NCBI GenBank assembly: GCA_030248225.1
Contig: JASANE010029078.1
Coordinates: forward strand, 1 to 64,000
Direction: 5' to 3'
DNA from: Trileptium ribeirensis
Taxonomy: Eukaryota; Nematoda; Enoplea; Enoplida; Thoracostomopsidae
Length of the DNA: 64,000 nucleotides
The notes below the pieces were generated by a model that saw only the letters and a list, made by a program, of their open reading frames with translations, made no database searches and had not been told where the DNA came from. Each line of letters begins with the position of its first letter. The stretch's first letter is position 1. A program made the translations under genes and the position numbers. Shown piece after piece: positions 54,296 through 64,000 of the stretch.

Positions 54296-57200
54296 CTGAA
54301 AGAAAGATACCAAATTTCTGAATACTTTCTTCGCACATTTCATAATAAAGTATATAAAGAAAATAATCAATGCTTTATACTTGCTATACACAGAAAATTC
54401 TAAATATTTGAAGCTTATTCAACGCAAGAATCTCTTCTATGTATTTCCATAAACAGTGGAAGCCGCAAAAGAAATGGTCAACAAGGCTGTTTTTAGCTCT
54501 TTTAAACACAAAATAAATTATACGGAAAAAGAGTTTTTATATACAGTTCTCGCCACAACTGACTGTCTCATTGGGAGCTAGCGACTAACGAACAAATTAT
54601 GAAATTTTATACCAATATTTTATTTTTGACCAACGCACCAACAAGTATATATTCGGTTTACGGTTAAAATACCTGCTTTGTCTGCACAGTTTATAAGAAC
54701 GCAGAATACGCAGCGACCTAATCTTAGCTTATAAAAAAGACCATATTGGGTTGTGATGATTATATGCGTTTTGATCCTTATGTTGGGCCACGTTCTCATA
54801 ATATGAAGCCTATCGTACCATTTTCGTCTATTGAAAATATAAGAAATACATTTCGATATCGATTTCCAGCTATTTGTAATTCATAACCAAAAAGCATTAT
54901 GTCAGCAAAAAGTGTTAGACAATTAAGCTATCGGATGTTAAAATGGGAAGGGATTCGTCACTCGAAAATGTGGTGGATCGTACGCGTGGCCAGTAGTATA
55001 CCGGTAGGAACAATTAAATGTCCTTGCTTGGCGCGAGTTGTTCTACCTCAGCGTACTCTGATCCGTGTGGCGTTGCGGCCTGACTACTTCGATTAGCTCG
55101 AGATATTGTTCCGATATAAAATCAAGACAGCCACAATTAGAATGTTTATTCGAAATTAGTATAATATTTAAAGAACAAATTATATTACGGTCCGACTTAT
55201 GGCACTTAATGCACCACCAGTTTAACTACCTATGCCTTGTTATCTATGAATATTTTTAGCCTCTTGTTTCGTAAAAGCACCGTGACGTTTTCGCTTAGAG
55301 TTTGGTTCGTTTCACTTCGATGTTAGTTGAGTGAGCCTTGCTTTTTACATAACTTCTCAACTCAGGTTTGAACGCAGTATTATTCTAAGTAATTATTTGA
55401 TACTTAGTGTTAGGTTAAGTATTAGCTAACTCCTCTTATAAGGTTCGTACGAAGACTTCCGGACGGCTCAACCCGTATGTTTATTTGAGTACCTCAGCCT
55501 TTTCGTTAGATTTACACTAATAATTTCCTTAAGTTTTCCTCTTGTGAGGTTTGTACAAAGCCTTTCGGGTAGCTAGCTTATCGCATTATCAACATTATTA
55601 CATATATACCTTATCCTAGGGTCTTAGATTTACGCTAGTACTTGTAGTTATTTTAACGTTCCCGCTTCCGGACGGCTACCTAGGCCCGATCTATAACTAG
55701 TAAGTGGTTATGATTGGGTTAAGCTCGTGCTCAGCTCAGTTTTATCAGGAAAATCTAATATTACTAAGCTATAATTAATACCGTGATAATAACCCTATTC
55801 GTGCAGCAGAGGTGACTTAACGTTAATTTTGAATAAGATTCCATACAAGACTTCTTGCTAATACTTTGCTACTCCCCTAGATTTATCAGCCACTCAGGTA
55901 CTTATTCGTTAAAATCCGTAAAATATCCGATAATTCATCCAAAAACCCGTGAAGTAATCAATAATTACAAAACAAGTCGTGAAAGCAATTGAAATTAGTT
56001 TAAAAGTTTCAAACAACTCACGGCGACTAGCTAGGTAATCCTAAACCACATATGAAAAAGGTAACATAAGTGAAGTAATTAATGAAGCTCGTAACACTTC
56101 GTAAAGCCGGAAGTTCGGTGATTCTTAAATATAAAATCGTGCGCAAGTGATAATCGAAAACTAAGCGATGTATATAATCCAACGTAATAGTTAAGGCGGG
56201 AACGCCGTTTTCTAACGGCCGAGTTCAACATACGAAAACTAAGACTGACTGAATGAAAACTAACTGAAGCTAACACATTTTAGCTAACTTAAGCAACTGA
56301 TGCTAATTATGCAAATTAGCATCAGTTGCAAACATGTGAATCCAAAACAAAAAGAAAAGAAAAGCCCAAGAACAAAAAGGAAGGGAGGGATATAATAAGA
56401 GATTTGGTACCAGCCTGGGGTTTTTAATAAATTTTGGGGTTTTGGACCATGGCAGCCTGGTAAACACCTAACATTTGGGACTTAAATCCTTATTTAGCCT
56501 AGGGAAAGCCGACTGACACTGTTATTTTAATTTGATTTTGTTGGGGGCAGGGGTTGGATGAGGATTTTTCCATATGTCGGCTATCGCAATTAAAAAGGTG
56601 ACGGGATTCGTCACCGAAAGATTGTGTGGTTCGAGGTGTGGCCAGTAGAATGCCGGTGGGACGCTCGGTATGGCGCGCGTCTTTCTTTTCGTGAACGGTA
56701 CTAGTGCCTTATATTTCGCGATGCGGCGTGATCCTTGCTCGGCTATATTGCTCGACTTCCAGATAATTGGGCAACAGACAAGGATATATAAGGTTTATTG
56801 CAACGAAAGATGAAATATTACATTACTGTTATCACGCCCGTAGATCACATGCGGCACTGCTTTTATTACCGTATCAAAATAACGTACTCTTCTCAGTGCT
56901 CGTTCGAAAAGCCTCGGCACTATTCTCTAGTACCGTATTTTAGCTCACACAGGCCTCGTACTGGTTTTTCAATAACGACTGCTTGAGCTCTGGAAACCAA
57001 AATGACCGTACTATTCTTTAGTACGAGATTGTTTTAGCTCACGTCTTTTACTCCACCGGACTCTATTGCATAGTCTGACGTTTACTTTCACTATGCACTT
57101 CGGGCACCAATTTCGGTATTCTCGACACTCCCTATCTAGTACTTTAGTTCTTAGGTAAGTTAAAGCTACCGAATACTTGACCTATTCCTTATCCTAAGTT

Positions 57201-58815
57201 ATCACGGCTATTGTTTAAGGGTTACACTTGAGCGATAGTGATTAGGGTTTATTTTATCTATTACTTTACTAAGATTATGGTTTTAACACAACACACTACC
57301 GGAAGGCTAATGCACCATGCGATTATATAAGTATCTCAACCTAAGCCTTAGATTTAGGTTAGAGGTGACAGTTATGTTAAACAGGCCGACACCGGACGGC
57401 TGCCAGACCACGTTATTAAAACTGTACAGTAGCGGTCGACTACTATGCAGTTGAAGTTTGCTCAGTGTATGCCCCCGGACGGATGACGATACTGGTATTT
57501 AGGTAAGATGCTCAAGTTTTTGGTCGTCCGAACCAGTCTCCTTACTCGCCCGGTCTACTCAATAATAATGCTCCCACGCCGACGACACCGGGTGGTTGCC
57601 AGACGACGCGGTTGCACTACTAATATTTTCGAGTCCCGCCTGCACTCTCACCTTGGATACCATTCACTCGACACAGAGGGGCCGAAAATTTTAAAGTATT
57701 ACTAAACCTAGTATATACGTTGTTACTAACTACCGCTCCTATTATAATTATGGCCACTTCCTACTATTTTATAAAGAACATTATTATTACTAATTAAAAT
57801 AATATTAGGAATAGTGTTACTTCTTTGTATTGCCGATCACCAGTCTGCGTACGCTAAGCCTAAAAATTGGTACTAGTAACGCGCATTCTTTGCGCTTCCA
57901 AGCTATGAACCAGTTGTATCAATTCCGAAAAGAAACGGAAACCCGTGTATAGGCGTTCCCGAAAGTCTAAATTGCTAATCCACTGGGCTAAAGGCCGAGT
58001 ATAAGCACCTTTCCGGTTGAATAGCTATACTATATAACGGCACGCAATTCTTTGCGCATGTGAATAAACCGGATGTCCAATCACAGAAACCAAAAGCTCG
58101 AAGCACTAGCCTAATAAAACACTACTTCCGCCTTCGCTAACAAGGAACTAATATGTCCTCCGTTTCATAGCTATTAGTTAGATAATCTATTACAAAATCG
58201 TAATTATAAAACGAAATTAATTAAATTTGACGCCGTATTTTGAAAGCAATTTGAAAAGCCGCCGTACTCCGCAAGATCCAGATGTAGACTGATCAAAATC
58301 AGAAAACAACAACCTTAGATACATATTAGCTAATAAAGCTAACTAAGAGCTAAAAAATGAGATTTAAGCCCCGGGACCCCTGGTAGCCTAGCAAACCCCC
58401 GATAGACACTTCGGAAATCAAATGATCAGAAAGATGATTTAGCTATAACTAGCTAGGTGATTATCAGTACGTTAAAAAACTATTTTAATAAAAGCATATA
58501 TAAAAATTTTTGTATTTTGGCATTTTACGCGCACTAATTAATGTTATTTGTACATATTAAACAAGGGTATATATATATAAATATCGGTTGAACATCAATT
58601 TACAATAGCATCATAGCATCGCCTGTACTGAATGAACAAAGCTACGCATAAAAAACTGAATAAAAGTTAGTAATTTCAACAATGTAGAGTATTAGCGTTG
58701 AAAGTTTGGTTTCGAGCAAACCTAGTTGTTATCGATTTGCTTCGCCAGAACATTTTAGAATTACATGCGATCGTTTTCTGGAAGCTCCTATGATGTACGA
58801 GGACATCCTCACTGT
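54296..58815. other. gene-poor stretch upstream of RNF113
   Basis: Should contain the RNF113 promoter and 5' non-coding exon, which I cannot locate. A repeat with GGATTCGTCAC and GTGGCCAGTAG occurs at about 54,953-55,010 and 56,600-56,660. The string CCGGACGGCT or close variants recurs at about 55,460, 55,674 and 57,392, with weaker versions at 57,300 and 57,476. No coding region recognised. Confidence 0.45.
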
Positions 58816-59130
58816 CGGAGCTTAATCTTTCTTGTACGGCGATGTAGACTCGTGCTTACGCAACGCTCCGACCCCCAGTCGCTACTATAACACACAAAAG
58901 ATACAGTTTAGGCCACCAATAACTAACGTACTAGTAGCTGGGGTGCGCGAGCTCGTGCTCTGGGCGAACCATAAAGTTGTGGTAACGAATCCTAATGGTT
59001 CCTGTTTTGGAAATGCTTCAACGACTCTAACGGCTCAGCGCCTACCAATGTAGCTTTATTACGCTCTTTTCAATACGTCAATAACAGCCGAATAATAGTA
59101 ATCATTTATTCGTTATTCCAGCGCAGTGCC
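58816..59130. repeat. direct repeat, copy 1 (about 315 bp)
   Basis: Begins CGGAGCTTAATCTTT and contains GATACAGTTTAGGCCACCAA and TAGCTTTATTACGCTCTTTTC; parallels 59,918-60,232. Offset is about 1.1 kb. Confidence 0.85.
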
Positions 59131-59917
59131 AATTCGCGCTGAAACCTTCGACGACTGAGTCGAGTTCACCGGTTCGCACAGAAACACACAGGTTGGCTAG
59201 AGCGGCCAACTGAAGCGATAACTCTATTAAGTTCAGCGTCGAAGTCCTTACGCAATGGCGCTCCGCGTTCCTATACCAATAACTCGATCATAAAACACAA
59301 GTATTACACGATGCCTTTACAACCCGGAAACTCCGTATACCAAACGATTGACCACCTTCGAACTGCTCTCCTATCGAAGTGCTCTCCTATGCAGCTCCTT
59401 AGTTCTTTCTGGCATTGTCTGCTACCCTGGCACACATCGAGGAATTTTGCTAGCAGGAATGGGTTAAACGCTATACCTCCGGCAGCCTTACCACCACACG
59501 GAGATTTCCTGAATTACAAGCCAAGAATATCGGCAAACATGATCTATTCGGTGAATAACCGCTATCATTGAGAACGAAAATAGTTAACGATCTAACGCAG
59601 TCGAATACTAACCATATTGACAAACATTTTAAATAAAATACGTGCGTTTAATATTACAATGCTTCTTGTATACTAACTTCAAGAAAGCTCTCGTATACCC
59701 ATGCTGGGCAACAAATATTTGATTAATCAAGAATCGCAAAAACGGAATAATCTTGGTGGACCACAATTTAACGACACTGCTATCGCAAATACCGCTAAAA
59801 ATAACGCACCAGAATCTTAGTATTAAACGGGGCAAAAATATATATACATACATATATACCGTTCGCACATTATAGACTCAAGCCAAAATACTCAGAAAAA
59901 CATAGCTATCGTGTTTG

Positions 59918-60232
59918 TCGGAGCTTAATCTTTTTCGACGGCGTGTAGATTCGTGCTTACGCGACGCTCAGACCCCCAGGCGCTACTATAACACACAACA
60001 GATACAGTTTAGGCCACCAATAAATAGCTTACTAGTAGCTGGGGTGTGTGAGTTCGTATCCAAGCGTACCAGAGAAGTGGTGATAGTTTCCTAGTATCTC
60101 CTGCTTCGGGGATGCTCCAGCAACTTTAACAGCCCAACACCTGCTAATATAGCTTTATTACGCTCTTTTCGTGACACCACTAACAGCCATTTGAGAATAA
60201 CTATTTACTCAGTAATCCAACGCAGTGCCGCT
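59918..60232. repeat. direct repeat, copy 2 (about 315 bp)
   Basis: Second copy of 58,816-59,130, diverged most in its middle third. The ends lack TG...CA, and no retroelement coding sequence lies between, so I do not call them LTRs. Confidence 0.85.
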
Positions 60233-61550
60233 CCGTAACAGTCTAGCTTAACACATCAATCTTTGAACAGCGAGCACCCGTTCACATCAGATTTGGCGTC
60301 CGATGATTAAAATTGCGTTACGCTACGTCACGACACTCAGCAATTATACACAGCTAACATACAACATTAACGTTTGCGAATACTATTTAGCCGGAGACAA
60401 TCCAGACAACAAAGCGACTTGTATCCACAGCTGTAGTAATTGTACCCTAACGTCGATTCAAGTACGCAATATCTATGATACAAATGTTTCGGTAAAACAT
60501 CTTATGAAAGGTCGGTAATATAGCACTAGGGCCAATATGCACAGAACAGAAAAATAACACAGTGTCTGACTTTTATTAAGCTCCGCTATTTCGTGAGTTT
60601 ACTTGTAGAACCATCAGAATAAGTACCAATAACGGATACAAAGAGTTTCCAGTTCCAACGTACTTTATAAAGCAATGCATACAACTTCCAGCTAAGGACT
60701 TAGGAGTTGACGTCCAGCACTCTTAGATTGTTTCGGGTTACTATACGTGTAATCAAATCACAGCTAAATTTACAATGGTTGTTAGCACGATACTTGATGT
60801 AAACCGTGACGCCACCCGAGAGAACTCGCAAAACCATATAAGTCGTTATAGATAAACGTTTGACAACAGTTCGTTAACGAAAACGCATTATAAATCAACT
60901 AAAACGAGTCATGATCGACTGACATATTTCAAACGCCACAATGTCTACACCGTATTTTGAAAGGACACTCGGCATACTCTGTGTAGTAAAGTTTGATATT
61001 ACTCAATGCTAATTCTTTTTCTCACACAAGCCAGTGTAAAATCCAGCAGCTGCTCTGTAAGCCTATCTGGCATACGACAATTCTACACGTAAAAATCTCC
61101 AAGTATCAAGAACCACGATATAAGTAGCGCACCGATATCATAAACACAAATACAGAATAGTGGATTCCTTATTAAGTCCTATACAAATGTTTAAAATGAA
61201 CGGCCATACTGCAATATTAGGTAAGTCACCCATTTCGAATTAATTTCAAAACATAACTATCTTAATAATAACACATCCAACTCCGGATAAGAGAATCTTT
61301 AAAAAAATTAAAGTGACACATTAGACGACTATCAACACAAACGCCATGACACGTTGACTTGCGTAGCTAAGTCATTAAATTCCAACTAAACTAATAACAC
61401 ACTTATTACCAACTAACTAATAATTCAAATTCAATACCAAAAACAAGTAAAATAGTTAGTAATAATCACATCGCCACGTTGGCGCCAGCAAACAGTACCC
61501 TGTACCGTATTAAAGATATACGCGATTGCCGCGACAATAACAACCTATAT
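60233..61550. other. gene-free stretch
   Basis: AT-rich, stop-rich sequence. No gene, RNA or repeat unit recognised. Confidence 0.45.
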
Positions 61551-62325
61551 ATTGAATATTTATTATAATTTAGAAGAATTTTAAATGAAAAATTTAAAAT
61601 GAGAAATGGGGTAGAAAGGTGGGGTGTGGTTTGAGAAAAGTAGAAAGAGGGGGATTAGGGAATTTTAATATGATGATAGGGGTAGGTAGGGGAGTTCGTA
61701 TTTTAAATTTGAGGAGTGGGGGTTAAATATTTAGAAAATAGGAGATGTTTAAAAATGTGAAAAATGGGGAAAATTGGAATTTTAAGGAAAGGTAAAATTT
61801 ATGAAAAATAGAGCAATGGGAAAGGGTGGAGTAGATATATGAATGAGGCTGGTAAGGGAAAAAGGATATTAAAATTTGGGGGATAGGGGTTGAATTTTGA
61901 GGGAATGGGGATGTTTGAAAAATGGAGAAAAAGGGAAGAAAAAGGATATTTTTGGAAAGGGTAAATTTATAGAAAATAAGAAGAAAGGGAGGAGGGGGTT
62001 AATATGTGGGTGGGGGTGGTGATGTGAAAAAGATATGAAAATTTTAGGGGAATTGATTAAGTGTTGGTGGAGGATGGATTTAAAATTTGGTAGAAAAATA
62101 GGAAAAAGGAGAAAAATAGTTATTTGAGTAAAATTTTGGTTTTAGAAGGAGAGGGTGGGTGAATATGGGATATAGGTTGGAAAAAGTGATATTTAAAAGG
62201 AAAGAATAAGTTTTAAGGGTTTTTAAGTATAAAATTTGGATTTTGGGATGTGGAGGGATATGGGAGAATTTTGATAATTATATAAGTTTTATTATAGTTT
62301 ATATATTTATAGATAAATACATAGC
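61551..62325. repeat. C-depleted, G-rich region, probable diverged satellite of about 167 bp
   Basis: Between 61,561 and 62,280 I count three C residues in 720 bases on the + strand, while G is abundant. The flanks have normal C content. A loose period of about 167 bp is visible: AAATTTAT or AAATTTTG followed by a GAAAATA-like and a GGG-rich segment at about 61,796, 61,963 and 62,131, each followed about 45 bp later by an ATATG...GG...GAAAAAG pattern. No open frame of interest. Confidence 0.8.
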
Positions 62326-62389
62326 TAGTTTATATTTATATATAATATATATAGTAGGTTAGGTATATAAGTTTACGTAAATGTTACGC

Positions 62390-63300
62390 TAAATACTCCA
62401 TGCCAAGGGCGACAGAGAATACCAGGGCGGCGTGGGGGCGGCCTTTATGGAAAAGAAAAAGAAAAATTTTGTGCTGAAAAAAGCACCAGCCTCAACACCC
62501 CCCTTAGTAAGCCCATGACGTCCCGGCATGGGTAACAACAACCTGAAAATAACAAGTAATAGCAAATAATAATACAAGTAACATCAAATATATAAATGAA
62601 AGCTCCAATTATTTGGAAACCCAACGCTATTATAGTAGTAACTATTATAATGAGCAAAAATATAGTGACAAGAGTTATGGCAAAACAAAAATATGTGAAA
62701 AATAAAAAATTTTTGGAATTTTATAAATATTTAAATTTTTATGAATTTTTGTAAATTTTATGAATGAAAAATAATATGAAAAAATTGTTTGAAGGCACCA
62801 TAGAACACAAGTTATGCTGAAAACAAGTACGGGCTATCCCCAATTTACAGATATTTAACGAGTCGAGCTCGATTCGTCAATATATTCCACTACACTCACA
62901 GTATATATTGTCATTGTTGATGAATAACGCAGTTACCGCAGGCATACATCGTTCGTCCATCCATGATGAGGCAAAAATTAACCATTATCCATATCGGCCA
63001 AACCGAAATATATAATGCCGATAAGAGTTCCTGTCACCCAGGACTCACAATAGTACTTAACACAAAATTGTTATTCACAATTGTTGTTGTATTATTGAAG
63101 TACCAAATGAAGAGTTCCTACCATCCAGGACTCTGCAATAGATTGAATAATGTTCCTCATAATGAATGTTCGACATTGCATTCGCGACGTGTTAGAAAAT
63201 AATGTTCAGCAAATGGCATATTACCAATAAACGTTCGCGATAACCTTAAATCTCTCGTGAAGACAAATTTAGCGCGGTTATATTAATACTTTTTAACGTT
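62390..63300. other. non-coding stretch with short repeats
   Basis: Includes a GC-rich patch at 62,400-62,530 bounded by CATGCC and GGCATG, and a duplicated string AGAGTTCCT(G/A)(T/C)CA(C/T)CCAGGACTC at about 63,022 and 63,111. No gene recognised. Confidence 0.45.
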
Positions 63301-63307
63301 ACTACTA

Positions 63308-63817
63308 TTATTGTTTTAGTCGTTGAGCCCAAATGGCAAAAAGTAGCAAAATTGTTATATTGTTCCAATCCCAACGTGGCTTTGGCAAATACAATGGCCA
63401 ATCACGTTCTAACGGCATAGATAATAGCTGTCCCGGCCAGTCGTGACGCTGATCATGCCATTGCGTAGCAAATTCGAGTTCTTGCAAGAACGCATTGGAA
63501 AATTGTTGCCGGGTTTGCATCGGAACTTGTCTAACCAACCGTTGAAATTGTTCGCGTTGCTCACATGCTGGTTCTCCATGCATTTGTTGGTTATTAAGTC
63601 GGCTTTCCAAATTGTCAATATCGTCTCGCAGACGCTGGTAATCCGAATACGGAAAAACATAATCTCGAATCCGGGCTACTTGACTTGAGACGCCCGATCG
63701 CGTGTCGGCGTAGCGTCGCATGTCTCGTTGAACGTCACTTTCCCATTTACGTCGACTAAATCCAATGAATAGCAGTTGCGGAAAATAATGTATCGCTATA
63801 CTGCGTCGTCGCAGCAT
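63308..63817 (-). CDS. unidentified 169-aa protein with hydrophobic C-terminus
   Basis: An uninterrupted frame with balanced base composition, unlike the AT-rich surroundings. The start ATG at 63,817 follows directly on the stop of the upstream frame (TAAATG). The protein is rich in Arg, Gln and Asp, with a central likely helical stretch (YQRLRDDIDNLESRLNNQQ) and a hydrophobic segment ITILLLFAIW near the end that could span or anchor in a membrane. I recognise no family. Compact head-to-tail frames are unusual for an animal host gene and suggest a viral or mobile source. Confidence 0.55.
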   Translation of the reverse strand: MLRRRSIAIHYFPQLLFIGFSRRKWESDVQRDMRRYADTRSGVSSQVARIRDYVFPYSDYQRLRDDIDNLESRLNNQQMHGEPACEQREQFQRLVRQVPMQTRQQFSNAFLQELEFATQWHDQRHDWPGQLLSMPLERDWPLYLPKPRWDWNNITILLLFAIWAQRLKQ

Positions 63818-64000
63818 TTAGTAGACAAACCCACGAACTGCATACGCTACTCGGCGTATGAACAGATCATATAATTCCGGCGTAACTGTAACGTCCCATT
63901 GTTTTTGAAAAACGATAGTTCGGACGCGCTCCTCATATTTGAAGAAAATGACGATCAAATCGCGTTCGGTAACATGTCGTCCACGTTCACCAATCTGTTT
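63818..64000 (-). CDS. unidentified protein, C-terminal 60 codons
   Basis: Open from the window edge to TAA at 63,818-63,820, which abuts the ATG of the next frame. Contains RHVTERDLIVIFFKYEERVR. No family recognised. Same strand and similar composition to the downstream frame, so the two probably belong to one unit that continues past the window. Confidence 0.5.
   Translation of the reverse strand, partial: KQIGERGRHVTERDLIVIFFKYEERVRTIVFQKQWDVTVTPELYDLFIRRVAYAVRGFVY

Noticed and set aside
58816..60232. Direct repeats as LTRs of a retrotransposon
   Set aside because: No TG...CA ends, primer-binding site, polypurine tract or gag-pol between them.

Overview
This is animal nuclear DNA, AT-rich and repeat-dense. 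The evidence is a multi-exon host gene with GT-AG introns, a LINE of the CR1/Jockey type, a decayed Polinton/Maverick, tRNA-derived SINEs, a TIR element and satellite arrays. I cannot place the lineage more precisely. There is no sign of bacterial gene organisation.

Layout. 1.1-4.7 kb: a satellite with a 60-bp unit and higher-order structure, split by a 1.62-kb terminal-inverted-repeat (TIR) element with a TTA target duplication. 5.6-6.9 kb: a 99-bp tandem repeat and a GC-rich inverted-repeat cluster. 6.85-11.5 kb: a broken Polinton with a jelly-roll capsid remnant, a small basic ORF, an integrase, a PC4-like ssDNA-binding protein and the N-terminal half of a protein-primed DNA polymerase B. 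11.5-16.6 kb: no gene seen. 16.6-35.3 kb: a giant imperfect palindrome with arms of about 6.3 and 6.9 kb around a 5.5-kb centre. 35.3-54.3 kb: the rest of the host gene, with a LINE and many repeats in its introns. 54.3-61.5 kb: gene-poor, with diverged direct repeats. 61.55-62.3 kb: a stretch almost free of C on the + strand. 63.3-64.0 kb: two abutting unidentified reading frames on the minus strand.

The main gene is RNF113 (homologue of yeast Cwc24), a CCCH plus RING spliceosome factor. I assembled it from ten coding exons on the minus strand between 54,267 and 31,417. The spliced frame totals 1,125 nt (374 aa plus stop) and closes without a stop or frameshift. Its last four exons lie in the right arm of the palindrome. 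The left arm carries an inverted second copy of these exons. That copy has lost conserved residues, carries a 1-bp frameshift in the RING exon and has no exons 1-6, so it is a decaying duplicate. The outer edge of the palindrome falls about 11 bp upstream of exon 7. The palindrome centre holds two clean exons of glucosamine-6-phosphate deaminase (GNPDA) on the + strand, inside a second, nested inverted repeat; its remaining exons were not found.

Exon models were made by eye from homology to known families, splice consensus and reading-frame closure. Divergence figures are eye estimates. No database search was run.
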